Shown piece by piece: positions 40,756 to 55,700 of a DNA stretch of 64,000 nucleotides (position 1 is the stretch's first letter; the number at the start of each line of letters is the position of its first letter). The position numbers and the translations under genes were made by a program. Origin of the DNA: Mytilus galloprovincialis (Eukaryota > Mollusca > Bivalvia > Mytilida > Mytilidae); the NCBI RefSeq assembly GCF_965363235.1, contig NC_134839.1, positions 54,899,560 through 54,963,559 on the forward strand, given 5' to 3'. Below the pieces are notes generated by a model. The model was not told where the DNA came from, ran no database searches, and saw only the letters and a list, made by a program, of their open reading frames with translations.

Positions 40756-43700
40756 GTGAGTATTACAATGTTACCCTTACCAGTAACCGTGAAACAATTG
40801 CATGAATTTACATATTTACATCGTTTAACTATCCCGTTTTGCAAACAATTTTAGACCTTGATAAACATATTGGGTTTCACCATTCATATTTTTCACGTTT
40901 AGCTGTTTTTTTGTTTCCATTTTATTAAAATAGAAACTAGTTGTTCAACAGATATACAAATACGATTTTGAGTCATGTACAGTCTTATAATTTGTTTTTA
41001 GAAATATCGACGACATTATAAGCACTACTGCTCAGACTTGTGATTAAGTACTTACAAAACAAACATTATTTCTAGTTAATACTGCACAATAGCGATCACT
41101 AAGACGCTTGATGAACTTTAATAGTGCAGGGATACAGGCGATCCCCTCTATCTGGTAAATGACGTCATAAAAGCGCGTATAATTCACGAGTTTTTTCCGG
41201 TGACGGATGAACTCGAAAGTGGTCTATTGTTAGGACAGTCATGAACTTATCATTTTTGGATAGTATGGAGACTGACTGAAAGACTGACAATGTCTTATTA
41301 ATTCATCAACCAGTAGCACTTTTCACAAAAAATCTTAAGATAAATTTTACTATAAAGAGTAATCTTAAGATTGTTAGGCTTTTCATAAAAAAAATCTTAA
41401 GTAAGTCTTATGAGTAAAAACTATCGTAACTTCAAGAGTGTTATTACCCACTCTTAAGTATATATTTTAAACTTAAGAGAAATCTTAAAAAGAAATCTAA
41501 GAAATTAAAATGGCTGCCTTAGTTATTTTCAATATTATAAACAGAAGAGCTTTAAGAAGAGATCATGTTTTGTAGTTAAATGTGCAAATTTGGTGCTCTC
41601 TATCACGTCCGCTATGGAGTGAAAATTGCAAATTATGTTACGCCAATTCCGAACACTTATACAAAAGCAAGACTCAAGGTTGTACAGATTTTTTAGAACG
41701 TTAAAAATCAATAAACATTTTTTCCAAAGCCTAAGATTTGTCAGTCTGATTATTGTACACACAGTTTCAGCAATGGCCACATTTGGGATGAGATATGGGG
41801 GTACTCTGATAAAGGGGAATTGTCCGATGACCTGTTTTTCGACTTACCTTTATTCAATCCATTTCAACTGCACATCTGCATATAAATGATTTCATGTTCG
41901 GGCTTTATTAATTAGAACAACAACAGTGCATGCTTATCCGACTTAGAAATGTAGCAGTTGCTTTCAAAGCCGAACATATAATTTATTATTTCAATGTAAC
42001 TGTTTCGGTCATGTTTTAAAAGGTAGTACATTGCTGCTTAAATGTTTGTTTACAATTAAAAGACATGATGGGTTTCATGAAAACACTTGGTATTCTGCAT
42101 ATCTGACATTAATTTCCATATACAACTAGTACAAGGTACATTATATGTACGTCCAATGTCCTTGCTAAGGGCTGCAGAATAACTTGTCAAAAAAAGGGTC
42201 AGACATGTTGATGACGAGTGAAAATCACAATAATAATCGACAACATTTAAAAAAAAACATAGAAAACCTAAACTAATAAATCTGGGAATATTGTCATCGA
42301 AAATTTAACAAAGCCTCCACTGACTAAAGTTTTTTTTTTTAATAAATATTATTATAGAACGAACTATATATATATATATACTGTTTCATCATAGGAACAG
42401 ATTTAAAAAAGGCGAAAGATACCAAGGGGTCAATTAAGCTCAAAGTTAGAAAACAAAACAAGACACACAGCTCTCCACTTACCCCAACATAAACTTAAAA
42501 AACTAATCATAAGCAACACCCCATTCCCCCCAAAAAAAAAACGGGTGATCTCAGGTGCTTGTTTTTAAGCAATGATGGCTTTCATTATACTGCATGCATG
42601 TCGATAAATTTTCCTAGTCATGAGATTGTAATGTCGTGGTTCTGTTGGGTAGTTTTTATCAATTTATTTTATTTTTTTTATTTCAGTTTTACATATATGA
42701 ATCCGTCCCGCGGGTGGTCTTCTCGTTTAACTAATTAAATGTTTTGTAAAGCCACAATCTTTTAAGCTTAACTCATGATATACTGAATTTTAAGCATTGA
42801 AGTCTTAAAAATCTTAATTTACTTAAGTTCTCGCTGCATTGAAAACCTATTGGTGAACTTCTGCTGTTGTCTGTTCTATGGTCGAGTTGTTGTCTCTTTC
42901 AAACATTCCCAATTTCCATTTTCAATTTAATGTTTTAGTATGTATAGTTGTTTTATCAACATTCATGCTAAATCAATACAATTCTATTTTTTTTGAAAGT
43001 ATATGCATTTTGTCCAGTGTCCCATCGTGATACATGTTTATTCACAGCGCAGATATATATATGATTCATCCGTTTAAATCAATGTTTCCATTCGCTTTAG
43101 CTCTCGCAATTCTCAGTGATGAGTACACTACTTGCAATATCCCGTGTACAAATTGTTAATCACATACAGTCACATAGATGTTCAATCCGTCCAAGCAAAT
43201 ATATCCTCGGTTGACAAAATATTGCAAGTTGCAGGGCGTAATTTCTGCAACAGTTATATTCTGAATAACACATTTATAATATCGTTTCCAATTTACCCAC
43301 TCATTGTATATTTCGTTCACCGGAATTTGCCGATGGTGTACTACATATTGATGCAGCGTGTAAAATATAATATATATATATTTTTTTTCTTTTTCGTAGG
43401 TTATGACAACATTGTAATTTGAGAATATTAGCAAAGGGGTGACTGTAAGTGATAGTCGGAAGGCGTCATTGCGCATGTGAAACTAAAGTGAAACAAGGTT
43501 GCTATGCAATTGTTTATCTTACGAGTAGTCGTAAGTTTTTACTTAAGATAAAAACTTAGGAATACTTTTAAGATAAAAAATAATCTTACGACCGCCTTTG
43601 TGAAAATGACTTAAGATTTCACTTACGATACTCGTAATTTCAGTTCCAAATTTTTATACTAGAATTTGCATGGCTTGTGTAATGAACACATATGGAATTT

Positions 43701-46700
43701 CACATAAAAATAGTAAAACGTTTTGAGGTGACACATTTTATATACACTTGCAAAGGGAAACAGTTCTTAACAATTATCATTGCAAAATTTCTGCTAGTTA
43801 TTATTTTTTTTTTCATTTCAGATTTTCATAGCAACTGCACTATCGCCAATAGGTAATGAAATTTGTCTGTTTTCTATAAGTTTTTGATACTTTTTTTTTG
43901 GCTGATCCGTTTATTTAGAAAAAAAGGATAATAACATAATTCTTTGACAAACATAAATAAACTAATCAAAGATGTCTGACTTAATATTTTGTTCGACAAA
44001 TGCGGTTTCATCTACAAAGGACTCACCAGTGACGTTTGAATACGTGTAAAAGACCAAATAGAATACGAAGATAATGAGCATTTAAATGTTTTCCCATTTC
44101 GAATGGAATAGCGATTCCACATTCTACTCGGAGAAAATGAACAAATGTACTAGAATATGTCTTTTGTATTCACCTAAGATAACTTAATGCGAGTTACGAA
44201 TGTAAGATGTTTCCAAAAAATTATTTGTTTTAATTCAATTGAATTGATGAATAGAATTCGTCGATATATCAATTTTCTTCAAACATTTGTTTCAATATGC
44301 AACAGCAAATAGAAATTTAAAACTTAAAACCGCATATACTGATCGATGTTTGGGCAAAAAGTTAGTGAGCCAGGATTTTGTGAAGTAATGTCCGGTATCT
44401 TTTTCCCTCAAAAAGTAAAAACAGAAAAGTAATAAGACATTGTTAATTCCGGTGCTAACTTATCAGATAATACAGGGTGACCTTGAGTTATAGATGATAG
44501 GTGCTAACGTTGTGTTTTATCTGTATTTTCCTTTAATATATCTTAAAAGTTGTGTAGTCTCGTATTGTATTATTTCTGTAACTAATAATCGGGATATTGG
44601 GGTTTCTTGCTGTCTTGTGTTTTGTATATTTTATTGTTTGTGTTTTTATCGTTTTTTTTTGGCAAGACGTCGTATGTTTCAATATCTTTTTATATATAAT
44701 CCGTTTCTCTTTTGTGTTTGTTTTGCTTGATCACACTATTCTAAAAAAAAACGTATAAAACTTATTTTTAACCGCAATTTTTCCTTCAAAAATGCCTGTT
44801 CAAAGAGAAGAATAGACAGTTGTTTTTCCGGTCGTTCCGTTTTATAATATGATGGACCATTTGGTTTTGCCAGTTTTCATGAATTTCTCATATTTTAAAT
44901 TTACTATGTAGTTCGGTGATTTGGTTATGATATCTTATATACATTTTGAAAGCATTTTATCTTTAATGAAAGTATTCAACAAGACAAGACAAATGCTATA
45001 AATGTATTATCTACTGCATGAAAATTGAAATTATTTTCGGTAAATTGGAAATAATTCTTGTTCAACTGGATAGTGTACCGTTGTTTGTCTGCTTATAAAA
45101 AAAAGAAGATGTGGTATGATTGCCAATGAGACAACTGTCCACAAGAGACCAAAATGACACAGACATTAACAACTATAGGCCAACGTACGACCTTCAATAA
45201 TGAGCAAGCCCTCCATAGATATCGAATAGGACATTATTCTGGGAAATCCTTCTAATACATCTTTTATATACTTTTCTATCCCAAATTCATGTATTTGGTT
45301 TTGATGTTATATTGGTTATTCTCATCGGATTTTGTCTAATGCTTAGTCCGTTGCTGTGTGTGTTACATTTTAATGTTGTGTCGTTTCCATCAGTTTTAGT
45401 TTGTTCCCCGATTTTGTTTTTTGTCCATAGATTTATGAGTTTTGAACAGCGGTATACTACTGTTGCCTTTATTTATATATACAGAGTCTTTTTATTTGTT
45501 GGACATAATGTTGTCAGTTGTTATTTTCTACTTTGAGTTTGAATATTCCTTTGATATCTTTAGCTTCAAGTCCACTAAGTTTTTGTAAAATTAACTACAT
45601 ATAGCTAGTTGATTAATTCACTGATTTGTGTTGTATCATGTTGAAATATGAAAATAATAAATTTATGAAAATAAAAATTGAAAATATTCATAGAATCAAA
45701 GAACAAAAGAATAGTACTATTATTATCAACAGATGTTTTGTTTTTAAATTATTTTAGCAATTAATCAATCCATGTCAAGATAAAAACAATGTGAATACAA
45801 GCTACAGTACAATTAATCAATAGTTTCTTACGTAAATGTTATTTTCTTGAATTGAAAACCGTACTTTAAAATGACATAAAGATAATGTTATAACTCATAC
45901 ATATTATTAAACAGCAGTACAATATATTCACACAAAATACAAGATTTTTCAAATTCAAAGTGTTATAGTTTTCTTTGCTAAAGAGTTATCAAAGGTACAA
46001 GGATTATAATCTAGTACGCCAGACGCGCGTTTCGTCTACATAAGACTCATCAGTGACGCTCATATCAAAATAGTTATAAAGCCAAACAAGTACAAAGTTG
46101 AAGACCATTGAGGATCCAAAATTCCAAAACGTTGTGCCAAATACGGCTAAGGTTATCTATTCCTGGGATAAGAAAACCCTTAGTTTTTCGAAAAAATCAA
46201 AGTTTTGTAAACAAAAAATTTTAAAAATTACCACATAATTGATATTCATGTCAACACCGAAAAAACTTATATAAGATATCAGATTAATAATTGTCAAAGT
46301 TGGCTAGAAAGACATAATGGCGAAATTGTATATATACGCTAAGACGAGCTGATATATGGTTTCAAACGTCAAGGTGCACCGACGTGGAGGTACGTAGAAA
46401 AACACATTTACTCAAAATAGAATGATCAAGTTTTCTCAAAATGTAGAGATCATAGATCATGCGTGCATCATTAAAGATGCATGAGTCATAGATCTTGCGT
46501 GCATCATAGATCTTGCGTGCATCAAAGATCTTGCGTGCATCATAGCTCATGCGTACATCATTAATCATGCATGAGTCATATATCACACTCGTGTCAATCG
46601 TTTCAAGTTCAGGTACATTCGCATGATTGATTGGTGTCTAGGTTTATGTTGTTAACATGTATAATATATAATATAGTACGTGTATAACTTATTGTTAACA

Positions 46701-49700
46701 TGTATAATATATAATATAGTACGTGTATAACTTATTGTAACTTGTAACCTTGTTTAAAGAAACCTTGTACAAACCATACTGTTGATAGTTATCAACGGTA
46801 CCAGGCTTATTATTTAATACGCCAGACGCGTGTTTCGTCACACATAAGACTCATCAGTGACGCAGATATCAAAATAGTTAGTGATGACCATAGAACCATT
46901 TTTTCAACATATGTATCAGAGATTAGTTTTTCAGGTTTTTATTTGTGAAATTTCTATTACGTAGTAAAAAAAATATTTGGCATATTGTAGCATAAAAAAA
47001 AGTGAACACAAAATATCACGTTATTTTGGAAGACAGTGAAAATTGTGGTTTGTTGTATGAACGTAGTCACATCCATGTCATTGATAAATCAACACGTGAC
47101 GTTGTTTAATGGGTTTTCTAGTGTATAAGGTCCCGTTAATGGTCTGAAAAATATTAGGTCGTAGGAGGAAAAAGAAAATGTAGAAATTACTGATAATATC
47201 TAATCTAGTATCTATTTTTTGTACACGAATAGCTAAAGTAGTGCAGTTTATTTCAATAATTTATTTTAAGAAGTGAATAAGATAATATGATTATTAGCCA
47301 ATTGTTCCAGTTCAGTTCTATAATTGAATGAAAGCACTAATGTCTTAACCTGTATGTCTTATTTCATTGTATTGGAAACTCAGTGTTATGTATTTTGTAA
47401 GGTCGGTTGTTTTCTATGGGTCCTCCGGCTTCATTCAAAACAAAATTAAAACGGCCGACTTTATAAACGTGCTGAAAGTAGCGTCAAACTAACAAACAAA
47501 AAACTTTTCTATAAATAAATGTTAATATTCTATATTTAGCTTGTCCGAAAAATGCCAGATATAGGACAATTGATGGGTCATGTAATAACTTGAAAAATCC
47601 CACTTGGGGGAAATGTGATATCACTCTGAGAAGATTGACTGACCATCGTGGACATCCAATGGTGGCATACGAAGACGGTAAGAGCTTAAATGCCAGTTAA
47701 AATATAACAAAGAACATTGAAATATACCTATATGAAACAATCCCTGATGCTTAATTTCAGTCGGTATATGTTGAACATATATTTGAGGATATAAAGTCCA
47801 GTACGTTTTTTAATAATTATTCAAAGTTAAAATAAATTTCCGGTTTTGACTATAATTCCCGGGTTTTCAAAAAAAAAAAGGAAAAGTATAAGATTTATTT
47901 TTTCTAGTTTAACATGTTTTTTCATTATAAATGTGCATACATTATGTATGTTTCTGCTGTTGTCTGCTCTATGGTCGGGTTGTTGTCTCTTTAGCACATT
48001 CCCCATTTCCGTTCTCAATTTTAGCTTATTTTGTTACACTTATTATAAAATGAATGACAATAGTTGTATGTGTATCATTTCAAGTCATTTCTGACTGGAA
48101 ATTCATTTTCGAAATTGGCAAATGGAGCATCAAAATGGTCATGGTATATTGTAACTACAAGAACCACGTGGATTGTTAATCATATTTGTTTACTACAAAG
48201 TCTTAAAACGGATGACGAGCACAACACATAGTTCTTTTAAATGTCATATTTTGAAATGTTAATACAGGCATTTTCAATAAATTAATAAACCTTACAAAAT
48301 TGTTAAATATTTATGTTACCCTCCAATCCTTTCTGATACAAAATTGCAATGTCTCAATGTATTAGCGTCATGTTTAAATAGCAGAATTTTCAGGCAATCT
48401 GTTTTTTAATGGATTGTGTTCCATTTCTGAGTGTTACTGCGTGCGAAATCACATTGCAGGTGGTAAATGCATAGCAAGATATGCTTTCCCTGTCGAAGCA
48501 CCAGGTCTCGCTCATGCTGTTCCCTCTGTTTGTCTGTGTTGTTTTTAATTTTTCTTCTTAATCGATTCATAACATTTGAAAATCGGTAAACTATATGTCT
48601 CGTTCTTGTTTACTATGTGTTCATACCCGGTTCAATTCAATATATATGTGATACCATTTTGTACTTTTGACAGGAAAAAGTCTTCCTAGAGGTTACCCGA
48701 ACAAACTACCAAACCCCAGAACTGTCAGCAATTTGGTATCAGATTCGGCTTTAGGACCAAGGAATCAGTATGACCGATGGAGAACTGGAGAGGTCATGTG
48801 TTTCGGTCAACTAATAGCGCATGATTACATTGAAACGGCTCCAGCGGCTGGTAATTTTTGATTGATTTTTTTTTGTATCTGCATGACACTTAGATGCATT
48901 ATTTTGTTGGTTTTGTTTTCTTGTACATTATTCAAAATTGAACTTTTTATAATAAAAAAAACATACATGTGCAGTTTCCCCACACACAAAATGCTATTTT
49001 ATACTTCATACATTTGAAAATAATTACTACGAGATTAATCACTTACATAACTAAGTCAGGCTTTATGTTTATTAACTCTGAATTATAGATTTTCATATGA
49101 AAAATAATTCCATATTCGCTAGTTTAAGAATTTTTTTTTCATATGGAGTATGGATGACAATTTCATTGCATTGTTTTCTTACTTCCGTGGAATCACAATA
49201 TGAATGAAAAGCAGTTTCTTGTATGTTTAGGAAAAAATCATTCTGTTTTACTCTTTAAAATTGCTTAATCTTGAGTTTTTACATATATTTCTTGTAAGAA
49301 TGTGGACATGTATTATAAATACCATTTTCCACTATGGACAGCCAGCTCAATGCAGTTCATATTTACAAATATATCATCATTTTTGTTTGATTTATAAAAT
49401 GAACCTGAACATGATAGGAATATGAATATGGGGGAAATTATCGATATTACTGGGATAACTATGTTAACTTATGGGGGAAATTATCGATATTACTGGGATA
49501 ACTATGTAAACTTATGGGGGAAATTATCGATATTACTGGGATAACTATGTAAACTTATGGGGAAAATTATCGATATTACTGGTATAACTATGTAAACTTA
49601 TGGGGGAAATTATCGATATTACTGGGATAACTATGTAAACTTATTGGGGAAATTATCGATATTACTGGGATAACTATGTTAACTTATTGCATGACTATCT

Positions 49701-52700
49701 AGGCTGATCTTTTTATAGCTGTTAACTGCTGCAATAACAAGGATCCACATTTTGGCAAGTAAGATGTTACTTTTATAATATATTATCTTCTATTATTAAA
49801 TGTAAAATGTAAATAATATATGCATGCTTACAATTGTGAATATTTTATATAATCGATTTCAGAAAAAAATATCTAATAGAAAAGCAAAATCGAACCAATC
49901 TTTTGTTATTTTACTGTGTTGATGTATCATTTATGTTTAATTATTTCGCATTGTTCATAACATATGTTCACACTACATACAATAATAATTTTGTTTCAGT
50001 ATTGATGTTTGTTTTCCTTTTAACATTCCTGCGGGGGATTCAAGTTTTCCACCAAGCTGTAAAAACTTTGTGAGATCAAAAGCCGCTCCAAAGAACCAAC
50101 ACTCACCACGTATGTATGATGTTGTCCTTGGGGTATCTAGTAGCAAAATGTATCCGATGACTGTTTCCATCTAACGAAATGGTCTCCAGGGCTAAAAATT
50201 GAACAAAGAGGTTAAATGCAGCGCTTGGCTAATATCTCTGAAACTAAAGTATTAAGGGCAAAACTAATAGGATTAAAATTTTAATCAGGTTAACATGACA
50301 AAATCTGTCAATTGACTCCTTAAAATCTTTTTCAAAATTCTTCTTTTAATCTACTTAACCAAAATGGAATAAAACTTAGCGACAATTACTATTAGAGAAT
50401 ATATATTGAAAATGTATCCGATGAACCAGCCCGACAACCAACATAGTCCCCATTGGTACAAATAGAACATAGTGATGCACTATGGAAATATTGAGGGAAA
50501 ATGTAAACAAAAAAACAAAATGGTCACAACTTGAAAACAAATCTAAATAATAATAAGGGGTCTTTAGTATTAACTACAGAAAGACTACAATGGGATCATT
50601 TAATTTTTTCAGGTTCGGGAATTAATTCAAGGGTGCTAATTATTTCTTCTTGATATGTTCCATTTTCAGAATTATTCAGTGTTACTTTTTCTATAAACCA
50701 TTATTGTATCTTTTCTTTCAGCATACTTATATTGGGTGAATGCCCTTAGAAATGTCGGGTTAGTCGGGGTTAGGGGAACCCCTGCCCAAATTTATATTGA
50801 AGAGTGTTCCGTAAAAACATTTACAGGCATTTTCACCATTATCCAGGCCTTGTGTGAAATAAATTTTGGAGCGGAAGAAAAGATTTAATTTTTTAGCAAA
50901 AATAGCAAACAAAGAAAGATCTACAAATAAGTGAACATGGTCAATTAGCACTTGATATTATGGGACTTTTTTCTTTAAACTTATTTTCTGCAATAAATTG
51001 GTAATTTTTGTAAATCTTTTAAAAAATCTTCTTCTTTTAATCTATCTACAGGGTAAAATTAAACTAATATTGGCCTTAATCATTATTAGGATATCTAAAT
51101 GAAATTTATAAGGATTTTAACATTAACAAAGATAATGAAAACAACATTAACAAGATCATTTACTTTATTGTTATTCTAAATATATTGAAAAATCATTTTG
51201 CAGCTTACAGGGAACAAGTGAACTTGATAACGTCATACATTGATGCTTCTTTTTTGTATGGCAGTAGGAAGGGTGTAGCAGTAGCAGTAAGGGTACCAAA
51301 CAGTTGTAAGTAATTTACGTATATATCAATAAAAGGTGATGAGGTGATAATCACTATGGCCAGCCATTGATATCATTTTTTTTAAATGTTTAAAAGCAAA
51401 CGATTATACCAAAAAGTTTTTTTTTTAACTGTACGCAGTGTATTTTACTTACCTTCTATTTATCCGTTGGGAAAATTTCTCTATTGCGACATTCCCAGAG
51501 GCTAAGCGACTAATTACCGGATTTCTACTTACTTAAACTACAAGACGGGCGTCATAGATGGAGCAGGTACTGCTTACCCTTTCAGGAGCATCTGATTTAA
51601 CGTATCATTTTTTGGTAGAGTTCGTTGCTCCGAATTTCTACATAAAATAGTTATCAAACATTTGATGAAACAACACTAACGTACCGATAGATGTATGAGG
51701 CGTCTTTCTTTAGTATACATACTATCTATATCATTATCTTTCAAAGAAAACAGAACATTTCCGTTTCATAAATGATGTAGGTATCTTTACGAAAACAAAT
51801 GTTATGCTGTTTATGTTTTTCTGTGCTGTTCACAATGTTTATTTTTTAATATTCGATGAATGAGGATCTTACAGATAGATATGTAGAATACAAATTTTAA
51901 AACTCCTTCTCTTCCCTTTCAACAGTCTTAATGAAGGTAGATCGTGGAAACATTTTGCCATCAATCGCTGGAGGAGGTTGTCTTAAAGACACACCTAATG
52001 TCCGCTGTCCGTTTGCCGGTAAGTGTTATTTTTTTCTTTATTTATCGACAGTTACCTGTTTCTTTTTCATCATGTTTATTACAATGAAATAGACCCGATT
52101 TGCGTAAATGTATTTCATACCAGAGTCTTTCAATAATCCTGATATTTTTAATGAACTTAAAAATTAATTTTTAAAGACTATCTACAAACAATCTGCCTTT
52201 AATGTTGAATAGATGAAACATATTGAGTAGTTGGTGGGAAACAAAGCTCCTATTGAAACCAAACATTTTCATCACGAGAAGCGAATCCTTGATAAAACAT
52301 TTCAGTCTACATACAGAGTTTATTAATATACTAATTTACTTTTAAAATATCAATTATTTATACATTAATTTCTGCCATTTGATTCGTTAAACATGTATCG
52401 ACACAATGAAGCCCAAATAACAATATCACGCGTTTGCAAGCATTAAAAGTCTTAAATCTTATCAATTTAAGAAATCTTTATTAGAAATTCCAAATTTGCA
52501 AAATGATAACAATACTATTTAATCAATTTAAGTCGAACTAAATTTATAAAATAGGTTGATTGCAGAATTTATTACTTTTTATATCTTCTAGGTGACAGCA
52601 GAAGTGTTGTGGTACCATATCTTAGTCTTAACCATTTGCTATATGTCAGGGAGCATAACCGATTATCTACACGACTCAAAAAGCTAAACTCATGCTGGAG

Positions 52701-55700
52701 CAACGAAAAAGTTTTCGAGGAAACTCGCAGAATCATCATAGCTCAACTGCAACACATCGTCTACAACCATTTCTTACCAGCTGTTCTAGACAAACATACC
52801 ATGAGAAAATTTCGCTTGTACTCTAGGAGATGGGGTTATAATAATGTATACAATGATCGAGTCGATGCGTCGATTTTTAGCAGCTTTAGTGGGGCGGCTG
52901 CTCGTTATGGTCATTCTCAAATAATGCCAGATGCGTCCGAATTAAAGAATGATTTTTCTACGGTGATTACTCACAAACTTGAGGACACTTATTTCAATCC
53001 TTATCTAATGCAACAACACTATGGATCAAATATCAAAGATCTTACTAGATGGATTGCTACAAAACAATCACAAAAAGTTGATACGTAAGTACAGTGGTAG
53101 TATATACTTATTATTCATGGGATCATTCGGGACTTTCAAATACTAATATTGAATAATACTAAAGAAAATGCATTTGTTTCTTAATACACACGAATGCCTC
53201 ATAAGAATACGTGAATTGGAAGTAAATAAGGTGTCATTGAAATTTAGCAATGAAATGAATTATTTTTTGAGTAAACAACGATATTACTCAACTTAAGATG
53301 ATTTAATTTAATTTTCCCCATGCCAGTTTTATCGAGTAGGTTAAGATTAAGGAACGATTCTTTTCGTGTCAGGTTATACGCTCACTTAAACTAAGGTAGG
53401 CATTTTAGTTTTCAATACTTTTATACGGACCGTTAGCATTAGTAAATACCTTCTTTAAGAGCGTTTCCTGAATGTTCGTTCTCAGTTAGAGTTGTGATGC
53501 TCCGAATTTTGATGAATGAATCAAATTCCCCGATAACTTTATATCTACTTAAGCTCTACCAGAAAAAAAAACACAACATAGTACAGAATAAACAAATTCT
53601 TGTTATAAAATCAACATTTGAATTTTAACTTGAATTCGTATATTCTTAATCACTCATTTTTTTTTATTAGTTTCTTTGTAGACGCAGTTCGTAATAAACT
53701 ATTCTCGAACAGAAATCCACCAGGTTCAGATCTATTTGCAAGAAATATACAGCGAGGACGTGAAGAAGGACTTCCTGCATACAATGAGTGGAGGAACTAT
53801 TGTGGGCTCAGAAAATTTAGATATTTTCATGAGTTCGGTTATTTTGGATCTAGACTTTCAAGTGTATATAAGTATGATTATTTCTTTCTTCAAAACTCTA
53901 GCTAATATCAGTTTAATGAAAATATTCATATTTGACATTTTCATGATGTGCAAATTTGATAACCAGGATTCTAATTTAACAAAAGGTTATTTTTTTATTT
54001 ATGTATACAACAATGTACGCGGATATCACTGTCAATTACCTTAACGATTAAGGTAACTCGCTGTGTATGTTCAAGAATCATTACCCTTAGAAGAATAAAT
54101 CACATTAGATCTTCAAATTACAAAATGCGTTGTTGTTTCGGTGATACATTTTGTTGTCTCATTTGTATCTTGCGTGTCATCCTCAGAGTAAGAATTTGAT
54201 AACGAACTCAAGTTAGAAAAAAGATAAACTCATGTTGGTGAATCGACAGTTCAGGCTCAAATATACATGTTTCTAGAACAATGTTTTCTTTGCTTTAATA
54301 ATCTGTCGATCCTATTTAACATGTTAATGCAAGTCCACTGTTTGCACTCATCATACTTAAATGCTGGCTGGTTATTTATTACAGCTTTCTCTATTTAAAT
54401 AGCGCAAATTGTAGTGTGCAAGGGCATGTTGGTATACCGGGATTAGAATGTATGTCGCCACATTGTATGATAAAAAATATATAGTTCTTATGTTTGTAAA
54501 CCATTTTTGTCTTTTAATGATGTCTTTGCATGCAGAAACTGATACCTTATTTTCAGTTTCCACTTGAGGTTTTATTCGATATTGTAACTCGGATTTGTTT
54601 TTTTGTCAATCGATTTGTAAGTTTCGAACAGCGGTATACTACTATTTCCTTTACAGTCATATGCACGCATAGCAGCTGATATTTATTATATTCGGGTGTG
54701 CAGTCAAAGCAACATATTGATTTATTTTGTTTTGGGGGTATCTTTTTTTATAATATTTTGAAATGATATTATACTTTACTCATATAATAATTCTTGAAAA
54801 ACTGGTCATTATTGTGATATATGGACTGCCCACAGGACAGTGGTATTGGCTTAATATAGTGATAATGACTGAGCCGAAGGCGAGGTCATTATCGCTGTCG
54901 CAGTCAATACCACTGTCCTACGGGCAGTCCATGCATCACGATAATGACCAGTTTTTCAAGAACTTTTATGTTTATTTCATTGAGAAATCATGTTTTGGAA
55001 AATTCTCATAAATTCAAAATGCCTACAGCGAACTCGAGTAGTTGTACGATTTCTATGGTCAAGAGTGAAGACCAGTCGCAGTAATACTGCCATTCATTTT
55101 AGTGCAATTTTTCAGTATATAAATACTTAATCAAGTTATCTTTAATTTTATAATTAACGAAAACATATAATAAAAATTCAACAACGTAAATATAATATTA
55201 AAAATAAGAACATGTTTTATAAAAGGTGCATCTCTCTAAACAGAGAAACCACGCCCCACCGGTCATTAACACAGAAAACACGCCCAAACGGTCATTATCA
55301 GACGGAAACCACGCTCCAACGGTCATTATCAGACAGAAACCACGCCCACCGGTCATTATCATGTAAAATTCGTTAACAACCGGTTTTCTGGTTCGTTTTT
55401 TTTTCTGTTAATGACCGATGGAATTTATTACTGAAGAATAATGAATGTCATGTGACCCCTTTTTATCCAATAAGAGAATCTTATTCTCAACCGATATGAA
55501 ATAACTTACTTTAATATAGGTCAGTAAACGATGTTGATTTGATACTATACTTTACTTTGAAATAGGTCAGTAAACGATGTTGATTTGACTTTACTTTACT
55601 TTAATATAGGTCAGTAAACGATGTTGATTTGATATTATACTTTACTTTAATATAGGTCAGTAAACAATGTTGATTTGATATTATACTTTACTTTGATATA

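Larger units (their letters stand above)
41300..43640. mobile_element. Candidate degraded DNA transposon in perxB intron 1
   Basis: The ends carry opposed TTTTCACAAAAAATCTTAAG and TTTGTGAAAATGACTTAAG sequences, with many CTTAAG motifs between. Transposase-like residues occur inside. The boundaries and class (PIF/Harbinger suggested) are inference. Confidence 0.4.

Noticed and set aside
46362-46586. Frame with repeated DARKIYDARKIYD peptide
   Set aside because: It arises from the ~20-bp minisatellite; no start context or homologous protein is apparent.
46651-49687. CRISPR-like array from the 43-bp and 20-bp tandem repeats
   Set aside because: The repeats abut with no unique spacers, and the genes are spliced eukaryotic genes.
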